Under the pieces are notes generated by a model, which worked only from the letters and a program-made list of their open reading frames with translations, did not search any database and was not told the origin of the DNA. Of a DNA stretch of 64,000 bases, positions 43,269 through 58,417 are shown in pieces. Origin of the DNA: Colletes latitarsis (Eukaryota; Arthropoda; Insecta; Hymenoptera; Colletidae); the NCBI RefSeq assembly GCF_051014445.1, contig NC_135144.1:2976001-3040000 (forward strand), given 5' to 3'. Numbering within the stretch: position 1 is the first letter of the stretch; the number at the start of each line of letters is the position of its first letter. Made by a program: the position numbers and the translations under genes.

Positions 43269-46200
43269 ACATTACTACGTGATTCAAACCCGAAAAAACC
43301 CAGGATCTGGCCAACAAGTATGCGAAGAATGCAAAATCATGAGCCAGATGGAGGCATAACCCAGACCTAATACAGACATAACCGGTGTTATCCACTAAAA
43401 TATTGATGGAGCCAGGTTTAATTGACTGTTTCAGTGTGGATCCACATTACCACGTGATTTAAACCAGACAAAACCCAGGATCTGGCCAACAAGTGTGAGG
43501 AGAAGGCGATAGTATAAGCCAGTTACGGACACATCCCAAATCTAACCCGGACCTAACAGGTGTCATCCTCTAAATTATTGATCGAAACCTAGGTTAATTG
43601 ACTGTTTCTGTGTGGTACCACATTACTACGTAATTAAAACCAGAAGAAAACCAGGATCTGGCCAACAAGTATGCGAAAAAGGCAAAATCATGAACCAGTT
43701 GCGGGCATAACCCAGACCTAACCGGTGTTATCCTCTAAAATACTGACCGAATCCAGGTTTATTGACTGTTTCAGTATGGTGCCACATTACTACGTGATTC
43801 AATCCAGAAAAAACCCAGTATCTGGCCAACTAGTATGCGAAGAAGGCAAAATCATGAGCCAGATGCGGGCATAACCCAGACCTAACCGAGACCAAACCGG
43901 TGTTATCCCATAAAATACTGACCGACTCCAAGTATAATGGACTGTTACTGTGTGGTACCACATTACTACGTGATTCAAACCAGAAAAAACCGGGGATCTG
44001 GACAACAAGCATGGGAAAAAGGCAAAATCATGAGCCAGATGCGGGCATAACCCAGACCTAACCGGTGTTATCCTCTAAACTACTGACCGATTCCAGGTTT
44101 AATGGACTGTTGCTGTGTGGTACCACTGTACTACGTGACTAAAACCCGAAAAACCCCAGGATCTGGCCAACAAGCATGCGAAGAAGGCAAAATCATGAGC
44201 CAGATGCGGGCATTACCCAGGCCTAACCCAAACCTAATCGGTGTTATCCTCTAAAATAGTGACCGAATCCAGGTTTAATTGACTGTTACTGTGTGGTACC
44301 ACAGTACTACGTGATTCAAACCCGAAAAACCCAGGGTCTGGCCAACAAGTATGCGAAGATGGCAAAATCATGAGCCGGGATGCGGGCATATCCCTGACCT
44401 AACCCAGACCCAACCAGTGTTATCCTCTGAAATATTGATTGAAACCAAGATTAATGGACTGTTACTGTGTTGTATCACATTACTACGTGAATAAAACCCG
44501 AAAAAACCCAGGATCTGGCCAACAAGTATGCGAAGAAGGCAAAATCATGAGTAAGATGCGGGCATAACTCAGACCTAACCCAGACCTAACCGGTGTTATC
44601 CTCTAAAATAGTGACCGAATCCAGGTATAATTGACTGTTACTGTGTGGTACCACATTACTACGTGATTCAAACCAGAAAAAACCCGGGATCTGGCCAACA
44701 AGCATGCGAAAATTGCAAAATCATGAGCCAGATGCGGGCATAACCCAGACCTAACCCTCACCTAGCCGGTGTTATCCTCTAAAATAGTGACCGAATCCAG
44801 GTTTAATTGACTGTTACTGTGTGGTACCACATTACTACGTGATTCAAACCCGAAAAAACCCAGGGTCTGGCCAACAAGTATGCGAAAAAGGCAAAATCAT
44901 GAGCCAGGTGTGGGCATAACCCAGACCTAACCAGTGTTATCCTATAAAATACTGACCGAATCCAGGTTTAATTGACTGTGTCAGTGTGGTGCCACATTAC
45001 TACGTGATTCAGACCCGAAAAAACCCAGGATCTGCCCAACAAGCATGCGAAGAAGGCAAAATCATGAGGCAGATGCGGGCATAACCCAGACCTGACCCAG
45101 ACCTAACCGGTGTTATCCTCTAAAATAGTTACCGAATCCAGGTATAATTGACTGTTACTGTGTGGTACCACATTACTACGTGATTCAAACCAGAAAAAAC
45201 CCGGGATCTGGCCAACAAGCATGGGAAAAAGGCAAAATCATGAGCCAGATGCGGGCATAACCCAGACCTAACCGGTGTTATCCTCTAAAATAGTGACCGA
45301 TTCCAGGTTTAATGGACTGTTGCTGTGTGGTACCACATTTCTACGTGATTAAAACCCGAAAAAACCCAGGATCTGGCCAACAAGTATGCGAAGAAGGCAA
45401 AATCATGAGTCAGATGCGGGCATAACCCAGACCTAACCGGTGTTATCCCCTAAAATACTGACCGATTCCAGGTATAATGGACTGTTACTGTGTGGTACCA
45501 CATTACTACGTGATTCAAACCCGAAAAAACCCAGGGTCTGGCCAACAAGTATGCGAAGAAGGCAAAATCATGAGCCAGATGCGGGCATAACCCGGACCTA
45601 ACCAGTGTTATCCTATAAAATACTGACCGAATCCAGGTTTAATTGACTGTTTCAGTGTGCTACCACATTACTATGTGATTCAAACCCGAAAAAACCCAGG
45701 TTCTGGCGAACAAGTACACGAAGAAGGCAAAATCATGAGCCAGATGCGGGCATAACCCAGACCTAACCCAGACCTAACCGGTGTTACCGACTAAAATACT
45801 GACCGAATCCAGGTTTAATTGACTGTTACTGTGTGGTACCACATTACTACGGGATTCAAACACGAAAAAACCCAGGATATGGCCAACAAGTATGCGAAGA
45901 AGGCAAAATCATGAGCCTGATGCGGGCATAACCCAGACCTAACCCAGACCTAACCGGTGTTATCCTCTAAAATGTGGATCGAAACCAGGATTAATTATTT
46001 GTTACTGTGTGGTACACCATTACTACGTGATTCAAACCCGAAAAAACCCAGGATCTGGCCAACAAGTATGATAAGAAGGCAAAATCATGAGCCAGATGCG
46101 GGCATAACCCAGACCTAACCCAGACCTAACCGGTGTTACCGACTAAAATATTGATCGGAAGCAGGTTTAATTGACTGTTTCAGTGTGGTACCACATTACT

Positions 46201-49200
46201 ACGTGATCCAAACCCGAAAAAACCTAGAATCTGGCCAACAAGTATGCGATGAAGGCAAAATCATGAGCCAGATGCGGGCATAACCCAGACCTAACCCAGA
46301 CCTAACCGGTGTTTTCCTCTAAAATGTGGATCGAAACCAGGATTAATTATCTGTTACTGTGTGGTACACCATTACTACGTGATTCAAACCCGAAAAAACC
46401 CAGGATCTGGCCAAAAAGTATGCGAAGAGGGCAAGATCTTGGGCCAGATGCGGGCATAACCCAGACCTAACACAGATCTAACCGGTTTTATCCTCCAAAA
46501 TATTGATCGAAACCAGGTTTAATTGTCTGTTTCAGTGTGGTACCACATTACTCCGTGAATCGAACCAGAGAAAACCAGGGATCTGGCCAACAAGTATGCG
46601 AAGAAGGCAAAATCATGAGCCAGATGCGGGCATAACCTAGACCTTACCCAGACCTAACCGGTGTTATCCTCTAAAATATTGATCGAAACCAAGTTTAATG
46701 GACTGATCCAGTGTGGTACCACATTACTACGTGATTCAAACCCGAAAAAACCCAGGATCTGGCCAGCAAGTATGCGAAGAAGGCAAAATCATGAGCCAGT
46801 AGCGGGCATAACACAGACCTAACACAGACCTAACCGGTTTTATCCTCTAAAATATTGATGGAAACCAGGTTTAATTGTCTGTTTCAGTGTGGTACCACAT
46901 TACTACGTAATTCAAACCAGAGAAAACCCAGGATCTGGCCAACAAGAATGCGGAAAATGCAAAATCATGATCCAGATGCGGCCATAACCCAGACCTTACC
47001 CAGACCTAACCAGTGTTATCCTTTAAAGTGTGGATCGAAACCCGGTTTAATAGACTGTTTCATTGTGGTACCACATTACTACGGGATTCAAACCCGCAAA
47101 AACCCAGGATCTGGCCAACAAGTATGATAAGAAGGCAAAATCATGAGCCAGATGTGGGCTTAACCCAGACCTAACCCAGACCTAACCGGTGTTACCGACC
47201 AAAATACTGACCGAATCCAGGTTTAATTGGCTGTTACTGTGTGGTACCACATTACTACGGGATTCAAACCCGAAAAAACCCAGGATCTGGCCAACAAGTA
47301 TGCGAAGAAGGCAAAATCGTGAGCCAGATGCAGGCATAACCCAGACCTAACCGGTGTTACCGACTAAAATATTGATCGGAAGCGGGTTTAATTGACTGTT
47401 TCAGCGTGGCTCCACATTACTACGTGATTGAAACCAGAGAAAACCAAGGATCTGGCCAACAAGTATACGAAGAAGGCAAAATAATGGGCCAGATGCGGGC
47501 ATAACCCAGACCTAACCCAGACCTAACCGGTGTTATCCTCTAAAATAGTGACCGAATCCGGGTTTAATTGACTGTTACTGTGTGGTACCGCATTACTACG
47601 TGATTCAAACCCGAAAAAACCCAGGGTCTGGCCAACAAGTATGCGAAGAAGGCAAAATCATGAGCCAGATGCGGGCATAACCCAGACCTAACCAGTGTTA
47701 TCCTATAAAATACTGACCGAATCCAGGTTTAATTGACTGTTTCAGTGTGGTGCCACATTACTACGTGATTCAAACCAGAAGAAAACCAGGATCTGGCCAA
47801 CAAGTGAGCGAAGAAGACATAACCATGAGCCAGATGGGGGCATAGCGCAGACCTAACCCCGACGTTACCAGTGTTATCCTCTAAAATATTGACCGAATCC
47901 TGGTTCAATTCACTGTTACTGTGTGGTACCACATTACTACGTGATTCAAACCCGAAAAAACCCAGGATCTGGCCAACAAGTATGCGAAGAATGCAAAATC
48001 ATGAGCCAGATGGAGGCATAACCCAGACCTAATACAGACATAACCGGTGTTATCCACTAAAATATTGATGGAGCCAGGTTTAATTGACTGTTTCAGTGTG
48101 GATCCACATTACCACGTGATTTAAACCAGACAAAACCCAGGATCTGGCCAACAAGTGTGAGGAGAAGGCGATAGTATAAGCCAGTTACGGACACATCCCA
48201 AATCTAACCCGGACCTAACAGGTGTCATCCTCTAAATTATTGATCGAAACCTAGGTTAATTGACTGTTTCTGTGTGGTACCACATTACTACGTAATTAAA
48301 ACCAGAAGAAAACCAGGATCTGGCCAACAAGTATGCGAAAAAGGCAAAATCATGAACCAGTTGCGGGCATAACCCAGACCTAACCGGTGTTATCCTCTAA
48401 AATACTGACCGAATCCAGGTTTATTGACTGTTTCAGTATGGTGCCACATTACTACGTGATTCAATCCAGAAAAAACCCAGTATCTGGCCAACTAGTATGC
48501 GAAGAAGGCAAAATCATGAGCCAGATGCGGGCATAACCCAGACCTAACCGAGACCAAACCGGTGTTATCCCATAAAATACTGACCGATTCCAAGTATAAT
48601 GGACTGTTACTGTGTGGTACCACATTACTACGTGATTCAAACCAGAAAAAACCGGGGATCTGGACAACAAGCATGGGAAAAAGGCAAAATCATGAGCCAG
48701 ATGCGGGCATAACCCAGACCTAACCGGTGTTATCCTCTAAACTACTGACCGATTCCAGGTTTAATGGACTGTTGCTGTGTGGTACCACTGTACTACGTGA
48801 CTAAAACCCGAAAAACCCCAGGATCTGGCCAACAAGCATGCGAAGAAGGCAAAATCATGAGCCAGATGCGGGCATTACCCAGGCCTAACCCAAACCTAAT
48901 CGGTGTTATCCTCTAAAATAGTGACCGAATCCAGGTTTAATTGACTGTTACTGTGTGGTACCACAGTACTACGTGATTCAAACCCGAAAAACCCAGGGTC
49001 TGGCCAACAAGTATGCGAAGATGGCAAAATCATGAGCCGGGATGCGGGCATATCCCTGACCTAACCCAGACCCAACCAGTGTTATCCTCTGAAATATTGA
49101 TTGAAACCAAGATTAATGGACTGTTACTGTGTTGTATCACATTACTACGTGAATAAAACCCGAAAAAACCCAGGATCTGGCCAACAAGTATGCGAAGAAG

Positions 49201-50502
49201 GCAAAATCATGAGTAAGATGCGGGCATAACTCAGACCTAACCCAGACATAACCGGTGTTATCCTCTAAAATAGTGACCGAATCCAGGTATAATTGACTGT
49301 TACTGTGTGGTACCACATTACTACGTGATTCAAACCAGAAAAAACCCGGGATCTGGCCAACAAGCATGCGAAAATTGCAAAATCATGAGCCAGATGCGGG
49401 CATAACCCAGACCTAACCCACACCTAGCCGGTGTTATCCTCTAAAATAGTGACCGAATCCAGGTTTAATTGACTGTTACTGTGTGGTACCACATTACTAC
49501 GTGATTCAAACCCGAAAAAACCCAGGGTCTGGCCAACAAGTATGCGAAAAAGGCAAAATCATGAGCCAGGTGTGGGCATAACCCAGACCTAACCAGTGTT
49601 ATCCTATAAAATACTGACCGAATCCAGGTTTAATTGACTGTTTCAGTGTGGTGCCACATTACTACGTGATTCAAACCCGACAAAACCCAGGATCTGCCCA
49701 ACAAGCATGCGAAGAAGGCAAAATCATGAGGCAGATGCGGGCATAACCCAGACCTGACCCAGACCTAACCGGTGTTATCCTCTAAAATAGTGACCGAATC
49801 CAGGTATAATTGACTGTTACTGTGTGGTACCACATTACTACGTGATTCAAACCAGAAAAAACCCGGGATCTGGCCAACAAGCATGGGAAAAAGGCAAAAT
49901 CATGAGCCAGATGCGGGCATAACCCAGACCTAACCGGTGTTATCCTCTAAAATAGTGACCGATTCCAGGTTTAATGGACTGTTGCTGTGTGGTACCACAT
50001 TTCTACGTGATTAAAACCCGAAAGAACCCAGGATCTGGCCAACAAGTATGCGAAGAAGGCAAAATCATGAGTCAGATGCGGGCATAACCCAGACCTAACC
50101 GGTGTTATCCCCTAAAATACTGACCGATTCCAGGTATAATGGACTGTTACTGTGTGGTACCACATTACTACGTGATTCAAACCCGAAAAAACCCAGGGTC
50201 TGGCCAACAAGTATGCGAAGAAGGCAAAATCATGAGCCAGATGCGGGCATAACCCGGACCTAACCAGTGTTATCCTATAAAATACTGACCGAATCCAGGT
50301 TTAATTGACTGTTTCAGTGTGCTACCACATTACTACGTGATTCAAAACAGAAGAAAACCAGGATCTGGCCAACAAGTGAGCGAAGAAGACATAACCATGA
50401 GCCAGATGGGGGCATAGCGCAGACCTAACCCCGACGTTACCAGTGTTATCCTCTAAAATATTGACCGAATCCTGGTTCAATTCACTGTTACTGTGTGGTA
50501 CC
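43269..50502. repeat. 7,234-bp higher-order repeat, copy B
   Basis: This tandem second copy has the same internal order as copy A. Its sub-blocks lie at about 43269-45674 and 47931-50336. Confidence 0.85.
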
Positions 50503-52740
50503 ACATTACTACGTGATTCAAACCCGAAAAAACCCAGGATCTGGCCAACAAGTATGCGAAGAATGCAAAATCATGAGCCAGATGGAGGCATAACCCAGAC
50601 CTAATACAGACATAACCGGTGTTATCCACTAAAATATTGATGGAGCCAGGTTTAATTGACTGTTTCAGTGTGGATCCACATTACCACGTGATTTAAACCA
50701 GACAAAACCCAGGATCTGGCCAACAAGTGTGAGGAGAAGGCGATAGTATAAGCCAGTTACGGACACATCCCAAATCTAACCCGGACCTAACAGGTGTCAT
50801 CCTCTAAATTATTGATCGAAACCTAGGTTAATTGACTGTTTCTGTGTGGTACCACATTACTACGTAATTAAAACCAGAAGAAAACCAGGATCTGGCCAAC
50901 AAGTATGCGAAAAAGGCAAAATCATGAACCAGTTGCGGGCATAACCCAGACCTAACCGGTGTTATCCTCTAAAATACTGACCGAATCCAGGTTTATTGAC
51001 TGTTTCAGTATGGTGCCACATTACTACGTGATTCAATCCAGAAAAAACCCAGTATCTGGCCAACTAGTATGCGAAGAAGGCAAAATCATGAGCCAGATGC
51101 GGGCATAACCCAGACCTAACCGAGACCAAACCGGTGTTATCCCATAAAATACTGACCGATTCCAAGTATAATGGACTGTTACTGTGTGGTACCACATTAC
51201 TACGTGATTCAAACCAGAAAAAACCGGGGATCTGGACAACAAGCATGGGAAAAAGGCAAAATCATGAGCCAGATGCGGGCATAACCCAGACCTAACCGGT
51301 GTTATCCTCTAAACTACTGACCGATTCCAGGTTTAATGGACTGTTGCTGTGTGGTACCACTGTACTACGTGACTAAAACCCGAAAAACCCCAGGATCTGG
51401 CCAACAAGCATGCGAAGAAGGCAAAATCATGAGCCAGATGCGGGCATTACCCAGGCCTAACCCAAACCTAATCGGTGTTATCCTCTAAAATAGTGACCGA
51501 ATCCAGGTTTAATTGACTGTTACTGTGTGGTACCACAGTACTACGTGATTCAAACCCGAAAAACCCAGGGTCTGGCCAACAAGTATGCGAAGATGGCAAA
51601 ATCATGAGCCGGGATGCGGGCATATCCCTGACCTAACCCAGACCCAACCAGTGTTATCCTCTGAAATATTGATTGAAACCAAGATTAATGGACTGTTACT
51701 GTGTTGTATCACATTACTACGTGAATAAAACCCGAAAAAACCCAGGATCTGGCCAACAAGTATGCGAAGAAGGCAAAATCATGAGTAAGATGCGGGCATA
51801 ACTCAGACCTAACCCAGACATAACCGGTGTTATCCTCTAAAATAGTGACCGAATCCAGGTATAATTGACTGTTACTGTGTGGTACCACATTACTACGTGA
51901 TTCAAACCAGAAAAAACCCGGGATCTGGCCAACAAGCATGCGAAAATTGCAAAATCATGAGCCAGATGCGGGCATAACCCAGACCTAACCCACACCTAGC
52001 CGGTGTTATCCTCTAAAATAGTGACCGAATCCAGGTTTAATTGACTGTTACTGTGTGGTACCACATTACTACGTGATTCAAACCCGAAAAAACCCAGGGT
52101 CTGGCCAACAAGTATGCGAAAAAGGCAAAATCATGAGCCAGGTGTGGGCATAACCCAGACCTAACCAGTGTTATCCTATAAAATACTGACCGAATCCAGG
52201 TTTAATTGACTGTTTCAGTGTGGTGCCACATTACTACGTGATTAAAACCCGAAAAAACCCAGGATCTGGCCAACAAGTATGCGAAGAAGGCAAAATCATG
52301 AGTCAGATGCGGGCATAACCCAGACCTAACCGGTGTTATCCCCTAAAATACTGACCGATTCCAGGTATAATGGACTGTTGCTGTGTGGTACCACATTTCT
52401 ACGTGATTAAAACCCGAAAAAACCCAGGATCTGGCCAACAAGTATGCGAAGAAGGCAAAATCATGAGTCAGATGCGGGCATAACCCAGACCTAACCGGTG
52501 TTATCCCCTAAAATACTGACCGATTCCAGGTATAATGGACTGTTACTGTGTGGTACCACATTACTACGTGATTCAAACCCGAAAAAACCCAGGGTCTGGC
52601 CAACAAGTATGCGAAGAAGGCAAAATCATGAGCCAGATGCGGGCATAACCCGGACCTAACCAGTGTTATCCTATAAAATACTGACCGAATCCAGGTTTAA
52701 TTGACTGTTTCAGTGTGCTACCACATTACTACGTGATTCA
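50503..52740. repeat. Partial third copy of the higher-order repeat
   Basis: The start matches 43269 and 47931. Near 52240 the order changes: about one monomer length (roughly 167 bp) is lost and the variants around 52260-52540 are repeated. It ends with the same gtgctaccacattactacg variant that closes the other sub-blocks. Confidence 0.72.
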
Positions 52741-55700
52741 AAACAGAAAAAACACAGGATCTGGCCAACAAGTATGCGAAGAAGGCAAAATCATGAGCCA
52801 GATGCGGGCATAACCCAGACCTAACCGAGACCAAACCGGTGTTATCCCATAAAATACTGACCGATTCCAGGTATAATGGACTGTTACTGTGTGGTACCAC
52901 ATTACTACGTGATTCAAACCCGAAAAAACCCAGGATCTGGCCAACAAGTATGCGAAGGAGGCAAAATCATGAGCCAGATGGAGGCATAACCCAGACCTAA
53001 TCCAGACTTAACCGGTGTTATCCACTAAAATATTGATGGACCCAGGTTTAATTGATTGTTTCAGTGTGGAACCACATTACCACGTGATTCAAACCAGACA
53101 AAACCCAGGGTCTGGCCAACAAGTATGCGAAAATTGCAAAATCATGAGTCAGATGCGGGCACAACCCAGACCTAACCCAGACCTAACCGGTGTTACCGAC
53201 TAAAATATTGATCGAAAACAGGTTTAATTGACTGTTACTGTGTGGTGCCACATTACTATGTGATTCAAACCCAAAAAAACCCAGGATCTGGCCCACAAGT
53301 ATGCGAAAAAGGCAAAATCATGAACCAGTTGCGGGCATAACCCAGACCTAACCGGAGTTATCCTCTAAAATAGTGACCGAATCCAGGTTTAATTGACTGT
53401 TACTGTGTGGTACCACATTACTACGTGATTCAAACCCGAAAAAACCCAGGGTCTGGCCAACAAGTATGCGAAGAAGGCAAAATCATGAGCCAGATGCGGG
53501 CATAACCCAGACCTAACCCAGACGTTACCGGTGTTATCCTCTAAAATACTGACCGAATCCAGGTTTAATTGACTGTTACAGTGTGGTGCCACATTACTAT
53601 GTGATTCAAACCCGAGAAACCCCAGGATCTGGCCAACAAGTGAGCGAAGAAGACATAACCATGAGCCAGATGGGGGCATAGCGCAGACCTAACCCCGACG
53701 TTACCAGTGTTATCCTCTAAAATATTGACCGAATCCTGGTTCAATTCACTGTTACTGTGTGGTACCACATTACTACGTGATTCAAACCAGAGAAAACCCA
53801 GGATCTGGCCAACAAGAATGCGGAAAATGCAAAATCATGATCCAGATGCGGCCATAACCCAGACCTTACCCAGATCTAACCAGTGTTATCCTTTAAAGTG
53901 TGGATCGAAACCCGGTTTAATAGACTGTTTCATTGTGGTACTACATTACTACGTGATTCAAACCCGAAGAAACCCTGGATCTGGCCAACAAGTTGGCAAA
54001 GGAAGCAAAATCATGAGACAGATGCGGGCATAACCCAGACTTAACCCAGACCTAACCGGTGTTATCGTCTAAAATGTGGACCGAAACCAGGTTTAATTGA
54101 CTGTTACTGTGTGGTACCACATTACTACGGGATTCAAACCCGCAAAAACCGAGGATCTGGCCAACAAGTATGATAAGAAGGCAAAATCATGAGCCAGATG
54201 CGGGCATAACCCAGACCTAACCAGTGTTATCCTATAAAATACTGACCGAATCCAGGTTTAATTGACTGTTTCAGTGTGGTGCCACATTACTACGTGATTC
54301 AAACCAGAAGAAAACCAGGATCTGGACAACAAGCATGGGAAAAAGGCAAAATCATGAGCCAGATGCGGGCATAACCCAGACCTAATACAGACCTAACCGG
54401 TGTTATCCACTAAAATATTGATGGAGCCAGGTTTAATTGACTGTTTCAGTGTGGAACCACATTACCACGTGATTTAAACCAGACAAAACCCAGGATCTGG
54501 CCAACAAGTGTGAGGAGAAGGCGATACTATAAGCCAGTTACGGACACATCCCAAATCTAACCCGGACCTAACAGGTGTCATCCTCTAAATTATTGATCGA
54601 AACCTAGGTTAAATGACTGTTTCTGTGTGGTACAACATTACTACGTAATTAAAACCAGAAGAAAACCAGGATCTGGCCAACAAGTATGCGAAAAAGGCAA
54701 AATCATGAATCAGTTGCGGGCATAACCCAGACCTAACCTGTGTTATCCTCTAAAATACTGACCGAATCCAGGTTTATTGACTGTTTCAGTATGGTGCCAC
54801 ATTACTACGTGATTCAATCCAGAAAAAACCCAGTATCTGGCCAACTAGTATGCGAAGAAGGCAAAATCATGAGCCAGATGCGGGCATAACCCAGACCTAA
54901 CCGAGACCAAACCGGTGTTATCCCATAAAATACTGACCGATTCCAAGTATAATGGACTGTTACTGTGTGGTACCACATTACTACGTGATTCAAACCAGAA
55001 AAAACCGGGGTTCTGGACAACAAGCATGGGAAAAAGGCAAAATCATGAGCCAGATGCGGGCATAACCCAGACCTAACCGGTGTTATCCTCTAAACTACTG
55101 ACCGATTCCAGGTTTAATGGACTGTTGCTGTGTGGTACCACTGTACTACGTGACTAAAACCCGAAAAACCCCAGGATCTGGCCAACAAGCATGCGAAGAA
55201 GGCAAAATCATGAGCCAGATGCGGGCATTGCCCAGGCCTAACCCAGACCTAACCGGTGGTATCCTCTAAAATAGTGACCGAATCCAGGTTTAATTGACTG
55301 TTACTGTGTGGTACCACATTACTACGTGATTAAAACCCGAAAAAACTCAGGATCTGGCCAACAAGCATGCGAAGAAGGCAAAATCATGAGGCAAATGCGG
55401 GCATTACCCAGACCTAACCCAGACCTAACCGGCGTTATCCTCTAAAATAGTGACCGAATCCAGGTTTAATTGACTGTTACTGTGTGGTACCACATTACTA
55501 CGTGATTCAAACCAGAGAAAACCAAGGATCTGGCCAACAAGCATACGAAGAAGGCAAAATAATGGGCCAGATGCGGGCATAACCCAGACCTAACCCAGAC
55601 CTAACCGGTGTTATCCTCTAAAATATTGATCGAAACCAAGTTTAATGTACTGTTTCAGTGTGGTACCACATTACTACGTGATTCAAACCAGAGAAAACCA

Positions 55701-56469
55701 AGGATCTGGCCAACAAGCATACGAAGAAGGCAAAATCATGAGCCAGATGCGGGCATAACCTAGAACTAACCCACACCTAGCCGGTGTTATCCTCTAAAAT
55801 AGTGACCGAATCCAGGTTTAATTGACTGTTACTGTGTGGTACCACATTACTACGTGATTCAAACCCGAAAAAACCCAGGGTCTGGCCAACAAGTATGCGA
55901 AGAAGGCAAAATCATGAGCCAGATGCGGGCATAACCCAGACCTAACCAGTGTTATCCTATAAAATACTGACCGAATCCAGGTTTAATTGACTGTTTCAGT
56001 GTGGTGCCACATTACTACGTGATTCAAACCCGAAAAAACCCAGGATCTGGCCAACAAGCATGCGAAGAAGGCAAAATCATGAGGCAGATGCGGGCATAAC
56101 CCAGACCTGACCCAGACCTAACCGGTGTTATCCTCTAAAATAGTAACCGAATCCAGGTATAATTGACTGATACTGTGTGGTACCACATTACTACGTGATT
56201 CAAACCAGAAGAAAACCAGGATCTGGCCAACAAGTGAGCGAAGAAGACATAACCATGAGCCAGATGGGGGCATAGCGCAGACCTAACCCCGACGTTACCA
56301 GTGTTATCCTCTAAAATATTGACCGAATCCTGGTTCAATTCACTGTTACTGTGTGGTACCACATTACTACGTAATTAAAACCAGAAGAAAACCAGGATCT
56401 GGCCAACAAGTATGCGAAAAAGGCAAAATCATGAACCAGTTGCGGGCATAACCCAGACCTAACCGGTGT

Positions 56470-57149
56470 TATCCTCTAAAATACTGACCGAATCCAGGTT
56501 TATTGACTGTTTCAGTATGGTGCCACATTACTACGTGATTCAATCCAGAAAAAACCCAGTATCTGGCCAACTAGTATGCGAAGAAGGCAAAATCATGAGC
56601 CAGATGCGGGCATAACCCAGACCTAACCGAGACCAAACCGGTGTTATCCCATAAAATACTGACCGATTCCAAGTATAATGGACTGTTACTGTGTGGTACC
56701 ACATTACTACGTGATTCAAACCAGAAAAAACCGGGGATCTGGACAACAAGCATGGGAAAAAGGCAAAATCATGAGCCAGATGCGGGCATAACCCAGACCT
56801 AACCGGTGTTATCCTCTAAAATACTGACCGAATCCAGGTTTATTGACTGTTTCAGTATGGTGCCACATTACTACGTGATTCAATCCAGAAAAAACCCAGT
56901 ATCTGGCCAACTAGTATGCGAGGAAGGCAAAATCATGAGCCAGATGCGGGCATAACCCAGACCTAACCGAGACCAAACCGGTGTTATCCCATAAAATACT
57001 GACCGATTCCAAGTATAATGGACTGTTACTGTGTGGTACCACATTACTACGTGATTCAAACCAGAAAAAACCGGGGATCTGGACAACAAGCATGGGAAAA
57101 AGGCAAAATCATGAGCCAGATGCGGGCATAACCCAGACCTAACCGGTGT
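56470..57149. repeat. 340-bp tandem duplication (two-monomer dimer)
   Basis: The pair of monomers carrying cagtatggtgccacatt and cgagaccaaaccggtg is present twice in a row with a 340-bp offset (56540/56880). One substitution, gcgaggaagg for gcgaagaagg, separates the second copy. Confidence 0.8.
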
Positions 57150-58417
57150 TATCCTCTAAACTACTGACCGATTCCAGGTTTAATGGACTGTTGCTGTGTG
57201 GTACCACTGTACTACGTGATTAAAACCCGAAAAAACCCAGGATCTGGCCAACAGGCATGCGAAGAAGGCAAAATCATGAGCCAGATGCGGGCATTACCCA
57301 GACCTAGCCCAGACCTAACCGGTGTTATCCTCTAAAATAGTGACCGAATCCAGGTTTAATTGACTGTTACTGTGTGGTACCACAGTACTACGTGATTCAA
57401 ACCCGAAAAACCCAGGGTCTGGCCAACAAGTATGCGAAGATGGCAAAATCATGAGCCGGGATGCGGGCATATCCCTGACCTAACCCTGACCCAACCAGTG
57501 TTATCCTCTGAAATATTGATTGAAACCAAGATTAATGGACTGTTACTGTGTTGTATCACATTACTACGTGAATAAAACCCGAAAAAACCCAGGATCTGGC
57601 CAACAAGTATGCGAAGAAGGCAAAATCATGAGTAAGATGCGGGCATAACCCAGACCTAACCCAGACCTAACCGGTGTTATCCTCTAAAATAGTGACCGAA
57701 TCCAGGTATAATTGACTGTTACTGTGTGGTACCACATTACTACGTGATTCAAACCAGAAAAAACCCGGGATCTGGCCAACAAGCATGCGAAAATTGCAAA
57801 ATCATGAGCCAGATGCGGGCATAACCCAGACCTAACCCACACCTAGCCGGTGTTATCCTCTAAAATAGTGACCGAATCCAGGTTTAATTGACTGTTACTG
57901 TGTGGTACCACATTACTACGTGATTCAAACCAGAAAAAACCCGGGATCTGGCCAACAAGCATGCGAAAATTGCAAAATCATGAGCCAGATGCGGGCATAA
58001 CCCAGACCTAACCCACACCTAGCCGGTGTTATCCTCTAAAATAGTGACCGAATCCTGGTTTAATTGACTGTTTCAGTGTGGTGCCACATTACTACGTGAT
58101 TAATACCTGAACAAACCTAGGGTCTGGCCAACAAGTATGCGAAGAAGGCAAAATCATGAGCCAGATGCGGGCATAACCCACACCTAACCGAGACCTAACC
58201 GGTGTTATCCCCTAAAATACTGATCGATTCCAGGTTTAATGGACTGTTACTGTGTGGTACCACATTACTACGTGATTCAAACCAGAAAAAACCCGGGATG
58301 TGACCAACAAGCATGGGAAAAAGGCAAAATCATGGCCAGATGCGGGCATAACCCGGAACTACACCCAGATCTAATCTGTGTTATCCTCGAAAATAGTGAC
58401 CGAATCCAGGTTTAATT

